Under the pieces are notes generated by a model. The model saw only the letters and a program-made list of their open reading frames with translations. It was not told where the DNA came from and made no database searches. Made by a program: the position numbers and the translations under genes. From Prosopocoilus inquinatus (taxonomy: Eukaryota > Arthropoda > Insecta > Coleoptera > Lucanidae), in the NCBI GenBank assembly GCA_036172665.1, contig CM069871.1:57906713-57970712 (forward strand): a stretch of DNA of 64,000 nucleotides, in the 5' to 3' direction. Below, in pieces: positions 47,140 to 59,058 of this stretch (the stretch's first letter is position 1; every line of letters starts with the position of its first letter).

Positions 47140-49958
47140 TTACATTCCTGATGCATTATAATAATCTAGTAAGTTGTAAGGTTCTACATCCACCAGAACA
47201 TTAAAGATGCTTCGCTTCATCCCACTTGAATTTCTCAATTTTCTGATATTAGCTGGCAAATTATTAAACAAGTTCATGCAACTGTACAAAGCGCTATTTT
47301 CAAATTTCGTAAGCCTGTGAGGAGGATAAAGGAAGTAGTCAATATTTCTGGTGTTGCATTTGTTTAATGTCTTGTTTTCAAAATTAATAAAAAGATGCCT
47401 ATTTTTAAACAAAAAAATAGACATTTATAAATATATATGCCATAAACTGTCAAAATGTGACTATTTTTAAAAATACCTCTGCAGGATTGACGACACGACA
47501 TTTTATGAATAATACGTACAGCTTTCTTCTGCATGACAAAAACATTCTTTACATGACTACTATTCCCCCAGAAGATTATCCCATATTGTAAGTGTGAGTA
47601 GAAATTTGCGAAGTACATAGTTCTTAGTATTTCTGCGCTAGTGTATTCGCCCAGAGTTCTTAAAGCAAAACAAACTGAACTTAGTTTGTTACACAGATGG
47701 TCCAAATGATAAGTCCAATTTAGCGTTTCGTCCAAAGAAACACCTAGATATCGCACACTGCTTTTAAGTAAGTTGTTTTTATTGTTTATTGTTATCACAG
47801 GTGGAGTTTCACAGAAATGTTTCGTTTTAAATAGAACACAATTTGTTTTGGATTCATTTAAAATTAAGTTGTTTTGAGAAAACCATTGATCCATGTTTTG
47901 CAAACATTCTTCACCTTGTTTAGGTATATCTGGGAACGTTTCTCCGGTTATTAAAGCACATGTGTCATCTGCATAGTTATAGATGTTACAGAAGGAATTC
48001 TGCGCAGCGTGTGGAAGATCATTCATATACAGAATGAACAGCAACGGGCCCAGAATGCTTCCTTGCGGTACTCCCCGGGTAATTTCAATTAGACTAGATT
48101 GTGTTGTCTCATTTTTATCTCTTAAAATTACCTTTTGTAACCTATGGGAGAGATAAGATTTGATCCAGTCAAGAGCCAAACCACGGATGCCATATTGGTG
48201 TAACTTATTTAAGAGAGTATCGAAGGCCTTACTTAAGTCAAGAAAAAATCCGCAAACAAGATTTCCTTTTTCCCAGTTGTTAAAAATATTTGATGTGAAG
48301 TCGAATAAGGCGGTTTCAATGTTTCTACCCTTAAAAAATCCGTGTTGTCTGTTGTTCCATAGGTTGCACTTCGAAATAAAGTTATGTACACGTGTATACA
48401 TGATTTGCTCAAATATTTTCGCGAAGGATGATAGTATACTGATAGGTCTGTAGTTCGATATTTCCACAGAATTACCTTTTTTAAGAATCGGTGTGACAAG
48501 AGCAACCTTGAGGCTATCAGGCAAAATACCAGTCAGTAAGGATGTATTTATAATTTTCACTAGAGGCTCGACAAACGTATGAATGCATTTTTTCATTAAA
48601 AACATTGGGAAGTTGTCATGCCCAGCGCTTTTTTTGTTTTTGGATGTTCTCACCACTTCAAGAATCTCTCCTTCAGTAACAGGAGAAAGATATAGGGATT
48701 TGTTATTGAAATACATGGTGCCCTCTGTTGAATCGAGTACAGAATTTTTCTCGTCGAGTAAGTTTTGTGCACATGTGGCGAAGTACTCGTTGAATTCATC
48801 TGCTGAGAGTCCATTAAATTCATTTTCAACGGTGTTTTTCCCTAAAGCCGCAGAAATTATAGACCACATCGTTTTTGTCTTATTGTCTGACCGTAAAATC
48901 AAATGATCATAATACTTGGATCTTTGTTGTTTTAGTAGGAAGTTGTACCTATTCTTGGTTTTCTTGTAGGCTATCTCGGCTTTAGAGTCAAAATTTTTCA
49001 GGATATACAATAAATCTAATTCTTTTTGGCACTGTTCGATTTCAGAAGTAATGGTAATTTTTGTTACCTTAGAGTTAACTGATTTTAACGTAAGTGGGAA
49101 ATGTAAGTTGAAGTTTTTTGCAATCAAAGCAGAGAAAACATCCCATTTGTCGTTGATGTTAGAATATTCATCAATTATGCTCCAGTCTTGTGATCGTAAG
49201 TCGTTCTTAAAGTTGTTAATGTTAGTTTCATTAAAGTTTCGTGTGTGAATTTGAAGTTTCTCTTCCTTCATTTGAGGATCGCTAAAGCGAACGACTTGTG
49301 CCGTGTGATCAGAAAAGTGAGAAGGAATAATGTGTGTTTCAACATTTTGAATGTTAGTTACTATGTTATCGATGCAAGTCTCAGAAGTAATTGTGATACG
49401 TGTTGGACTGTGTATTGCAGGCTGCAGATTAAACGAATCAAGTAAACGTAACAGATCCTTTACAACGTTTGTGTCGCTCATCGTATTGATATTAAAGTCC
49501 CCAGATATAATGAAGAAGCATTGACTGGTAGATAGTATTTCCAACAAGAGTTCAAAAATTTCGAAGAAAGTTGGTATGTTGCTGCCAGGGGGTCTGTACA
49601 GTGCCACAACAATAATTTTATTCTTAAGATGTACATCCGCAGCACATAGCTCTATTTTGTAAGGTTTTGAAATATTGTTGATGGTTGTATTTCTTCTATA
49701 TTTCAGACTAGTATGAACATAAACGGCAGTACCACCATGTTTTTGCTTATCTCTACAGAAAGAAGACGCTAATTTGAAGTTAGAAATAACAATCTGAGAA
49801 AGTTCATTAACAGATTGCCAATGTTCGCTTAAGCAAAGAATTTTACAGGCTCTATGTAAATTGACGAAAACATTTAGTTCATTTACACAAGTGGACAGAC
49901 ATTGGATATTTTGATGGATCAGTTCCATTGGTTCAGTGTTCAGAGATTTTTGTGTCAC
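47140..49958 (-). pseudogene. LINE ORF2: endonuclease and reverse transcriptase, frameshifted near the C-terminus
   Basis: A continuous frame of 864 codons spans 49958-47364. It opens with an endonuclease/exonuclease/phosphatase domain (LCLSEHW, HGGTAVYV, SGDFNIN, HFSDH). The reverse transcriptase follows: VTPILKKGN, NYRPISILS, FLDLSKAFDT, GVPQGSILGPLLF and the catalytic YADD at about 47964-47976. A frameshift near 47400 moves the C-terminal ~90 residues (NKCNTRNIDYF, FNNLPANIRKL) to another frame ending at 47140. About five to seven residues expected after KAFDT (the V.H..L region) are missing, so the polymerase palm is damaged. The frame overlaps the end of ORF1 at GTGA; an internal ATG near 49928 is the better start. 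Confidence 0.88.
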
Positions 49959-51154
49959 GTTGACTGTACTTTCCTCAGTAGGCGGTATAAAAAACGATTG
50001 TATTTTACTCCCACTGGCCAGAGATCTGGAGATGTTAGTGCAGTAACTTGAGTGTCTAGTACAGATATTTTAAATGATGAATACTCATCTGGTCGTTTTG
50101 AGGTGATTTGTTCGCACTTGACGTTAAGAATTTTTTTTTTAATAGGTAGGTCTTCAGTTCATCTGTTGTTGTAGATGTATCTAAGCCAAAGAAGTGAATG
50201 TGTTCAAATTTGATTGCCCCACGTATAGTAGTGTTTTCAGCAGTGCCTGCCAAAGCAGCATTTATTTTTTTTGTTTGTTTTTTGATGTTCCGGTTTCTAC
50301 TCTTGCTTTTATTGACTACTAAAGTGAAATTATCTTCATCCTCTTCAATTTTTTGTTCCTGTTGTACTTCCTATTGAACTACATTCGGACTTGATGCGTC
50401 CGTTAACTGAAGGACTTTGTTCATTATTTGTCTTTGAGTGTCTTGGTTGGACTTTGGTTGAATTTGTATTGGATTTAGTTTTAGTGGTTTTATTTTTATT
50501 AGTATGGGACGTTGTTTGGTCGGGTAAATATGTAATTTCTGGTGTCGGATAGATGTTCTGACCTCTGGTTTCACGTATTTTGGGTATTTTCGGTTCATTA
50601 GAGATTACATTGACCACCGCTTCGCTATATAATTTACTTTCCCTGTTTCCTGTACCTCCAAGTGGTGCATCTCTTGTTGTTTTGATTAAAGTTGTTAGTT
50701 CCTCAACATTGTTTTTAAGCAGTATTACTTCGTTTCGAAGATCTTGATTTTCCTTTCTTAGATCTCGGTTATTTTTCTCAAGATCCTCAAGCTTTTGATT
50801 TATCTTTTCTATTAAATGAAGGGCATTGAACGAGATTTTCTCGTAATTGTTTACCAATTTACTAAAATCATTTTCTTGTAGTTCGCAGTCGTCTTGCGGA
50901 TTTGAATCACACAGGAGTGGATCACCTCGAGTAGGGTCATCGTTGATTAATGATGAACTTGCTTTCCTAGCAGGCTCACATTTCAGACATTTCCAAGCAG
51001 TTTTCTTCATGTGGAAACCTCTTCTATCAAGTATACCTCCACATGTATCATGATAAAAAAATTTACATTCGATGCATTGGATTATATATTTCAAATCAGT
51101 AGCCGTGAAAAGTTGCTTGCACCCAAAGCAATGAGTACTGTTATCACTAGACAT
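49955..51154 (-). pseudogene. LINE ORF1: PHD-like zinc finger, coiled coil and RNA-binding C-terminus, frameshifted
   Basis: The ATG is at 51154. The first ~50 residues hold a cysteine/histidine array (CFGCKQLF, CIECKFFYHDTC, WKCLKC) like a PHD finger. A heptad-rich coiled coil follows (about 50700-50850: NQKLEDLEKNNRDLRKENQD), then a basic S/T/K-rich linker. A frameshift at about 50350-50370 and another in an A-run near 50130 separate the last part. That part reads HFFGLDT..TTDELKTYL and later FKISVLD and LWPVGVKYNRF, the pattern of the ORF1 C-terminal domain in this LINE group. The protein normally coats the element RNA. Confidence 0.8.
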
Positions 51155-51300
51155 TGGGATTAAATTAATGAAGATTTAAGTAAATTAAATGGATCGATTG
51201 TTTGAAGTTTTAAATGAAATGTTTGTTTTGCACGCAGCAAAGAACCAGCGGTGTGCTGGTTTTTGTGTAGCACCGCACTAAAAGCGAAGTGTGTCCGTCT

Positions 51301-54300
51301 TCGGTGACTAAATTGAATTAAAATCAAATGCACTTACACAGATATTTTTGTGTTCAACTAGTCTTTGAAAAGCACATTTTTTGCATCACATTTTTGCAAA
51401 CTATTGTGAATTTAACTGATGTTTATCAGCTATAAAATTAGGAAAAATACGGAGCACGTTAAACACGTTATTCATTCGAACGTATATTTATTATTAATCA
51501 GTTTCAACATTTAAGTTTTGGTTGCAATTTAATTGTCATAGCTAACAATTTACATCCTTTTAATTACAATCTAAAATTCTTTAGGGTCAAATGTAACATT
51601 TATTTACTTCTAATTCCATTTATTGTCACAAAATGTGAACTGAATGAAGCCATCATGAAGTACAATATCATTGTCAAATATAACTATTTTTACTATTATT
51701 TAATCTTAAAATTTTTAAGAATAATTACTCCAATACTTACTGAGATTCAACACAACTACTAGTCATATATATTTACTATGATTTTTTTAATATATATATA
51801 TTTATATTTATATTTACATTGAATTTCTTATTATTACGGTCGCTGTTTAATTGTTTAATTTCTTTTTTTTAAATTTTCCTGATATGGTTTCCCAGTCTTT
51901 CATACATTCTTTTTCTATCAAAGACCTTTGGTGGCGCCCTTTTAGAATTAGATTCATGTTTCCATTTAGTAAGTTTTCAGTTTGTGTACCTCGAAATATT
52001 TTCATTTTATAATTTATTTTTGAGCCCACGAACCCCTGCTTCCGTAAATAACTGAGGGCCGTTAGCAAATGTTGACGTTTCTTGTTCATTTTTCTTTCAA
52101 TTTGAAATATCGATTAAATTACATCACAACCTACAATTACTGTCAATTACATTGTATATAGTTTTTATTCTTTCTTCTTGCAGTTGGAGGGCTTGCTTCT
52201 AAAATAAATATTCGTGTATTGAATAAATGATAAGGTTATTGTTTTTGTAAATGTATTTTGGAATATAAAGCGCGATATCTCAAATTTTTAACTCTCTTGA
52301 TGTTATCAAGTTTTATTTTCATAGAACATAAACTTTTTTTGTAAAATAAATGCGATTTAAAAAAGAAAAAAGTCTCTGAGTAATTGACAGCAGCACGATT
52401 GGTCGCATAATGTTTCAAGAAAAATAGTTAAAGAATTTGAAAGGGGTTGTAAAAGAAAACGTTGTAAAATGATTAGATGAAGTTTCAGGCATGAATTATA
52501 ACTGGAAAACCGATACAATTAAAGAAAATAAATTTTACGAGAGAAAATCTCATATAGCGACCAATGCCGGATTAAATATCTTTAAAGCTTCAGGTAAAAG
52601 TTTTCTTACGCGGGTACTAAAAGCAAAACTATAAGAAAAATTCATCGGACTCTTATTTTTTTTGTAGGTATGTACGAGAGTGTTAAAGTTCATGCATTTA
52701 AGGTCAAACTTTAAGAAAACTGTCGCGAGGGTTTAAATGGAACATATACCTACTTAAAAGTATGCTGAAATTAACATAAAACGTTAGTTATATTTTGATT
52801 AGAAATTGGATTCTCCTTTTAATAGATAGAGAGTTGCGTATTGAGAGATAAGAAACAGAAATTGTGTAAAATACGACAAAATACTGAAAAATTGCAAACT
52901 GTGCCTCCTCCTGCTAGTTCTCGAACGAATACTTCTTGGCGTTTGAAATAATGAAGAGTTATGCCTTGACTGTTGAAATTATTAAAAAAAAACGTTTAAC
53001 TTCGTCTAAATGTCAGATTCTTAATGTTTGACAACTTGTTTAAAGTTTTTCACCCTTGATTTAGCCAGCTTTCTGTTGTGCTATGTTTGAATATTCACTA
53101 TATTCACTCCCTTTGCACTGTTGGTATCTCTTTTCCTTTAAGTGAAAGTGAGAAAAAAACAGCGTTTTCGATTCGCTTGTAGTGGCTGAACTCAGCGTAT
53201 CTTCGTCCTTTCTTATTACACGAGGTTAAAACAAGACGTAAATACTCTGAGTATAGGTAACCAACGCAAGCATATCCAAAACACTGTTAGTCTCTCGAAT
53301 TTAGTCTGGATCGTGGGTCGGTGAGTTTGGATCTTAACTCTTGAATTTTTGCGTTTTTAATTTTGTATAGTATAGGTTTTCTAAAATATACACTTTTTTT
53401 GGATAAATATATTCTGCCTGGAATTTGAATTTCATTTAATTACCGTTTTCTCGACATCCATGAAAACTAAGTCGTATAAAATGAACGTCGAGCCCCCTGA
53501 AATACAACTACCGGTCCCTGGGGTCACGACAAGTGCTCTAGCACTTCACAAATTAATAAAACCAAACCTGGCCTTACTCCTAATGAAGAAAGAAAGGATT
53601 TAAACGAATCAAAATCATCGTGACATCAACAAAAACCAACCTGGTATAAGGTCACGTAAAGAGGACCCAGAGCATGAAATGTCAAACGTGAACGCAATTT
53701 AATCTCTCCGTCGGAATAACGAGTATGATCGTCTCTTTTCAATTTTAATAGCGTCCGTTTATAGTTTAAAAACTATTTTCTTGTTTAGAATAAACATTCA
53801 CTCTGGTTCTCGCGCAGAACTCTGAAACGCAGCTGCAGACGCTTGCAAAAGATTGTGAAATCAATGCTAAAAATAGAAAATCCGAGACGATAAGTTTAAA
53901 TTAGGCAATTTAAAAATGCCGAAACTGCTAAAATCGTGGGATGATTGATTTATTGCCGGGGTATTCTGGATATATTACGCCTGCCAAAAAAAATTGGGAC
54001 ATCTATTGTAAATATAACGAAATAGGATTTAACCTCCTAACCACAAAAGGTTTATTTAAAAACTATGTACGTATTTCGGCAGCTATGATGCCATCTTCTA
54101 TTGATACCTTCTTCATGATCACAAGGGAAGCGCAGTGTGTTAATATTGTAAATATGATGAGTTCATTATTGTTGCTATTCGTTCATTTGTTTAGTTCTGC
54201 GCTTTTTATGTTACTATAGAAACAAGTTTAAAGTTGTATTCAAACTAAAAAAAAATGTCTCAGATTTTTTTGGCGGGCATAGTACGCAAAAAGAAAACAG

Positions 54301-54574
54301 TTTGCGAATTGCACGACAAAAATAAATCGAGGCGCCGGACAATTTGTGTTTTAAATGTACGTTTATTTTGCGACGAAGATAATGGTAGAAAGTTATTTTC
54401 AACGTAATAAAAGCAGTCGAGAAAACACAACTGTAGTTGTTCCCACACATGTCTCCGGCCAATCATTGCAATATCGGAAAGAAATGCGATACAAAACTTA
54501 ATATACAGGGTGACTTTTGAAGGGCCTTTTTTCAAACCTTAATGAAAACATTAAAAATTATTAAAAAGTATATA
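51301..54574. other. No gene recognised
   Basis: AT-rich DNA with no supportable exon. A 40-codon frame at 53481-53603 (MNVEPPEIQLPVPGVTTSAL) has coding-like composition but no context. ATACAGGGTGACTTTTGAAG at about 54504 looks like the edge of a small dispersed element. Confidence 0.4.
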
Positions 54575-56100
54575 CAGTGATCGCCAAAAAGTCGGCATCA
54601 AATGGAAAAAAGCTTTATTTCTAATTTTTCGAAAAAACTTTTTAAGGCAATAACTTCTGCTTGTCTGAAAACCTGTCTAGCTCCTGTCAAATATACCGAG
54701 TGAATTTTACTTAGTTAGAAAATGGAGTTTTTCGAAATGGTCAAAATCGTAAAATTGTTATTACTCTGAAACTAATCAAGATTTCAATTAGATTTCTTTA
54801 ACCTGGGTTAGTTGCACCTTATTGCATCATAACAAAGCCAGCATATAGCTTAATTTTCTTTAATTTTCCGAAAAATTGAATTTTTTAATTCTTAGGATAT
54901 TCTCCAGATTTCACATACTTAAATTTAATTTCAGAATTCAATTTTTTTTGGGTGAAAATTTTAAGTATTGGAAAAGATATTAAAGAAGATTAATTACTGC
55001 TTGAGATATTTTATTATTTAGCGAAAAGCAATACTTGTACCTAACTTTTACGTTTTTGATACAAGGTACTTAGAAGAGAAATATTTTTCATTGATACCTA
55101 ATATGCTTGAAAATGACTTCCAAAAGCTCGAATCTACCCCTGAAAGTGACTTACTTTCACAAAAACCCTATAAATATTCTTTTACAGCTGCCTAAATGAG
55201 GAGTTTTTCTCTTATTTAGTTTACGTGTTTAGTCAATTAAGTAGGCCGAATATGAGATGGCCATAATTATCAATTAAAATTACTAAAGGCCTCTTTCATA
55301 AAATGACTAACGAAGATTTCAGATCACATTACAATACAAAATTAAAATTGGTTTTACATTTCTTAGTAATTTAAAGTCAAGTCCTATTAATGAAATAGCC
55401 CTTTAGTAATTTGATTTGACAATAAAAAAATTCACAGCCATCTCATATTCTGCTACTGACTTGAACATGCAAGCTAAATAAATAAAAATTCTCTCGTTTA
55501 AGCCACTGCAAATGAACGTTTACAGGCTCATTGTGAAAATAATTCATTAACAGGAATAGATTAGAGTTTTTAGAAGTTATTTAAATACGTGTTAATTATC
55601 TTTAAAAAATATTTCTCCTGAAAGGTACCTTGCATCAAAAACGTAAAAATTAGGTACAAGTATTACTTTTCACTAAATAATAAAATATCTCAAGCAGTAA
55701 TTAATCTTCTTTATTATTTTTTACAATTATAAATATTTGAAGTTTTCACCGAAAAAAATTCTAAAACTATGTTTAAGTACGTGAAATTTTAAGAATATTC
55801 TAAGAATTGAAAAATTCAATTTTTCGGGAATTTTCTGCTATTTTCTGGCCTTGATATTATGAAACTAACTCAGATTAAAGAAATCTCATTGAAATCTTGA
55901 TTAGTTTCCGAGTAATAACAATTTTACGATTTTGATTATTTAGAAAAACTCCATTTTCTAAGTAAAATTCACTCGGTATATTTGATAGAGGCTAAATAAG
56001 TTTTCAAACAAGCAGAAGCTATTGCAGTAAAAAGTTTTTTTTTCGAAAAATCAGAAATAAAGACTTTTCCCGTTTGATGCCGACTTTTTGGCGATTACTG
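54575..56100. mobile_element. Foldback transposon, 1.5 kb, ~510-bp arms (second family)
   Basis: The left end is CAGTGATCGCCAAAAAGTCG and the right end is CGACTTTTTGGCGATTACTG, flanked by TA on both sides. Arms (about 54575-55090 and 55590-56100) share GAGTGAATTTTACTTAG, AATCAAGATTTCAAT, TCGTAAAATTGTTATTACTC and CAAAAACGTAAAA in inverted order. The termini fit a Tc1/mariner-type non-autonomous element. The loop contains a second, smaller inverted repeat (55245-55460). Confidence 0.85.
55245..55460. repeat. Small inverted repeat nested in the foldback loop
   Basis: GAATATGAGATGGCC near the left and GCCATCTCATATTCTGC near the right are inverse complements. TTACTAAAGGCCTCTTTCAT is answered by TGAAATAGCCCTTTAGTAA. 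It is probably an independent MITE that inserted into the loop. Confidence 0.7.
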
Positions 56101-57146
56101 TATATTTGGTTCTTATTTAATTATCATGTTGAAAATGTTAGGAAAAGGTTGCTTGCAGTGATGTGACGAGTGGATCGAGTCCACTCGAATACTTTTAAAA
56201 AAGGATCGAGTCTTGACTCGAATCAAGAGACTCGAATCCGGATCAAAATACTCGAGTACTTGACTATTAAAGTCTATTCTAGTCAAAAGACTCGAGTTCA
56301 GGTCAAAAGTACTCGAGTACTCGATTAAACTCGAATCGAACTCCGAAGTCGCTGTTTTAAGGAAAATAATAAACTTGGATATTTTTATAAAAGCTAGTTT
56401 CGACTTGGGTCCGCATCAAAAGATTCGAATATTTAACTAAACCTGGACGCACACTCATGACTCAACTTGTTTTCCTCGTAGTAAAGTCTGTAGCTAAAAG
56501 TTTGAAGGTGCAGTGTTTTTGTTTATATTTTTAACAGTATCTACACACTTCATTATTAAATATTTACATCAAAATATGTAAAATAAAATTTAAATATTTT
56601 TTAGGAATTTATATTATTTATTGAATCAAGAATTTATTAAGAAAATTAAAATAAATGACAGCTTCCATTTAGAACCGCATTACGATTTTTTCCTGCGTCG
56701 AGGTTTCGCTCTTCATTGTAGAATAATTCCTCTGAGGTGGTGGTGATGTTCTAGTGCTTTCCGTCAGTTTCAACGATTAACAAAAAGCAGCAGTCAGCAG
56801 CAACAGTCCTGAGGAAGTTCTTCTGCAATGCAGAGCGAAAACACTTTTATTTGTGCCTTTACTTCACGTTACACAAGAATTTAAACTTGAAGCTCAAGGC
56901 GGGTTTATACACGCAATGATTTGCTGGCGCCAATTTTCACTGGCGCGCCAGTGTCAAAAAAATGCACGTGTAAACAGCTACTGGCGCGAAAGTTAAAACC
57001 AAGCATGCACAAATGTAAAAAGTTAGCAACCTTCTAACTTTAGTGGCGCCAGTGCCGATAAATTTCCAGAAATTGCCTGTTGCATGTACTGAGTTACAGT
57101 GTGGTTATCGTTTTAAACTCGTTTTCCCGTTAAATATTTTAGAAAA

Positions 57147-57500
57147 ATGAGCCAAAAGTGGAATGCCGAAAAAACAATTGCGTTTTTAGAGGCGTATGAG
57201 CAATTTCCCTGTTTGTGGGATGTCCACTCACAATCATATAAAAACAGAGAGGCCCGGGAAAACGCATATGAACGAATTGCTAAAATTATGAATTTCGAAA
57301 ATTTTGGTATGAACGAAGTGAAAGCCAAAATACGTTCAATTCGAAACGCATATACGCTCGAATTAACTAAAATTGCGAAAAGCAAAAAATCGGGAAGTAG
57401 TGCGGATGATATTTATAAACCGAAAGTTCTGTGGTTTGCAACTGCGGATCGCATCTTGAATCGAGTTGTGCAAATTAGGGAGTCACATGCAACAGAAATT
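57147..57500 (+). CDS. Harbinger MADF/BESS accessory protein, exon 1 (MADF domain)
   Basis: It starts at the ATG at 57147 (MSQKWNAEKTIAFLEAYEQF) and encodes 118 residues of MADF (Myb/SANT-like) domain: W...LI-type first helix, CLWDVHSQSYKNREARENAY, then the third helix with KIRSIRNAY. It ends in phase 0 at ATT|GTAAGT. In Harbinger transposons a protein of this kind binds subterminal DNA and helps import the transposase into the nucleus. The TGGCGC motifs near the ends are the likely targets here. Confidence 0.88.
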
Positions 57501-57722
57501 GTAAGTATTTTTTAAAATTTACTTATGATAGCAATATAACAATATGTAAAATAAGTAGTAGGAGTATTGTAAATAATATTATAACTATACATTGATCATA
57601 TTCATTTGCCAAGGCACGGCACCTTCACCCATGAACCAATCAGTTAGATGATTTCTGATTTCCGCTGCTTTTTTAGAGTAATTTCGACTATCGTTAGTCA
57701 AAGGCATGTCAATCATTCCTCT

Positions 57723-58382
57723 TCAACCGTGTCTTTCTTGCCGCCACGAACCAAGTACTATTGTTCCAGTGACTGTATCTTCTTCGTCCACACATCCCGG
57801 AACAATATATGTAGTTGTTGTTTTTCGAAGCCAGTTATGCAATGCACAAGTGGCTTTCACTACAGATTCGGCTTTTTCTGGGCACAAAGCAATTGGCTTC
57901 TCAAACACACGAAATCGTGACACAAGTATGCCAAAAGCATTTTCTACAATCCTTCTAGCCCGCGATAATCTATAATTAAAAATTTTCTCTCTCAGCGATA
58001 AAGGGCCGTGGTGCGCAAACGGCTTTAATAAATATTCTTTTAACGGAAAAGCATCATCTGCCAGAAATACAGTTTTTGGAGGTACATTTAGTACGTTATT
58101 AATTTCTAAGGCCTTCTTTAAAGTAGATCTGGCATACACTCCTCCATCAGATGCCCTCCCATTTGCACCTACATCTAAATACAGAAAACAGTACTGGTCA
58201 TCTACCAGCGCAAGTAAAATAATACTGAAGGAACCTTTGTAATTATAAAACTCTGATCCTGAATGCCATGGACATTTTAAAATGATATGCTTTCCATCGA
58301 TTGCCCCACCGCAATTTGGAAAATTCCATCTTGCCGAGAAACCTTGTATTAACTGTTTCCATTCATCGATAGTATTTGGGAT
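57723..58382 (-). CDS. Harbinger transposase, exon 2 (DDE catalytic domain)
   Basis: It enters in phase 0 from the minus-strand acceptor TTATATTTTGCAG and encodes 219 residues. It carries the DDE core of HARBI1-like nucleases: CGGAIDGKH (first D), YLDVGANGRASDGGVY, LADDAFPLKEYL (second D) and RRIVENAFGILVSRFRVF (E). All three catalytic residues are present. The exon lies wholly inside the intron of the opposite-strand MADF gene. The first residues are IPNTIDEWKQL. The frame would extend to 58424 if the intron were not removed. Confidence 0.88.
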   Translation of the reverse strand: MPNTIDEWKQLIQGFSARWNFPNCGGAIDGKHIILKCPWHSGSEFYNYKGSFSIILLALVDDQYCFLYLDVGANGRASDGGVYARSTLKKALEINNVLNVPPKTVFLADDAFPLKEYLLKPFAHHGPLSLREKIFNYRLSRARRIVENAFGILVSRFRVFEKPIALCPEKAESVVKATCALHNWLRKTTTTYIVPGCVDEEDTVTGTIVLGSWRQERHG

Positions 58383-58415
58383 CTGCAAAATATAATTTAT
58401 GATTTGGTATTTCAG
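58383..58415. promoter_or_regulatory. Back-to-back 3' splice sites for two opposite-strand genes (33 bp)
   Basis: Read on +, this segment ends in GATTTGGTATTTCAG, the acceptor for MADF exon 2 at 58416. Read on -, it ends in TTTATATTTTGCAG, the acceptor for transposase exon 2 at 58382. The two acceptors point away from each other and share the same 33 bp, so the second exons lie on opposite strands separated only by this segment. Confidence 0.8.
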
Positions 58416-58811
58416 CATTCGCAATCACAGGAAACGCAAGACATTCAAGAATCGCAACACATTGAAGAATCGCAAGAACTACAGGAAACACCAGAATCAC
58501 TAATCAGTGAAGAGTATAGCGGTGACGTTTTTGAAAGAGAAGTTATGTCACCATCGTCAGCTGCTTCTTCAAAAGAATCTGCAGTAAAAGTAAAAAACAC
58601 TGCACGTACGCAGTTCAAAAAGCGAAAAGTCAGCCCTACAGAACAAGCTATTGCGGAACTAAAAGTGCTTTCCCAAACATTGAATCAGCCACTTCCCCAG
58701 GAAAGTGAATTTGATTTGTTTGGGAAAACGGTTGCATGTCAACTAAGAAAACTTCCAGAAGCTGCAGCTCTAGAGTCAATGGCGTTCATACATACACATT
58801 TAGTGCAATAA
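58416..58811 (+). CDS. Harbinger MADF/BESS accessory protein, exon 2 (BESS motif)
   Basis: It enters in phase 0 and encodes 131 residues, stopping at TAA 58809-58811; the spliced protein is 249 residues. It begins with a Q/E/S-rich acidic repeat (QSQETQDIQESQHIEESQE), then a basic stretch (RTQFKKRKVSP). It ends in a BESS-like motif (FGKTVACQLRKLPEAAAL), a short dimerisation and protein-interaction module. The exon lies wholly within the intron of the opposite-strand transposase gene. Confidence 0.85.
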   Translation, partial: HSQSQETQDIQESQHIEESQELQETPESLISEEYSGDVFEREVMSPSSAASSKESAVKVKNTARTQFKKRKVSPTEQAIAELKVLSQTLNQPLPQESEFDLFGKTVACQLRKLPEAAALESMAFIHTHLVQ

Positions 58812-59058
58812 CGCCTGAACTTCTCTGTACCAAACTACAACCTATCATCAGCCTTCTCTTCCAGGCCTTCAAGTTCTTCAACCAGTTTGCCAACAAACAA
58901 TGGCAATCAACATTCATTTGGTGCAGATTCAAATATTTTAAGTCAAGCTCGTTAGTTCACTACTAAATGATAATTTATAAATAAATTGTTTTACAATGAG
59001 CTGTTTTCTTTGAATTTTTTGTATGTATGTGTAATAAACTGACTAATGTTTTCCTTAC

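Larger units (their letters stand above)
47040..51300 (-). mobile_element. CR1/Jockey-like LINE with ORF1 and ORF2, nearly full length
   Basis: On the minus strand the order is: 5' leader (from about 51300), ORF1 (51154 to 49955), ORF2 (49958 to about 47140) and a short 3' end finishing in a (TTA)n-type tail at 47040-47062. A PHD-like zinc finger in ORF1, an AP-type endonuclease and a YADD reverse transcriptase place it among CR1/Jockey-group elements. A few frameshifts and a small RT deletion make this copy inactive, but its long frames show it is much younger than the LINE at 15-21 kb. Confidence 0.88.

Noticed and set aside
53481..53603. 40-codon + strand ORF (MNVEPPEIQLPVPG...)
   Set aside because: Coding-like composition but too short, with no splice signals or known similarity.
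57648..57975. + strand ORFs opposite the transposase exon
   Set aside because: Antisense of the conserved DDE catalytic exon; no independent support.
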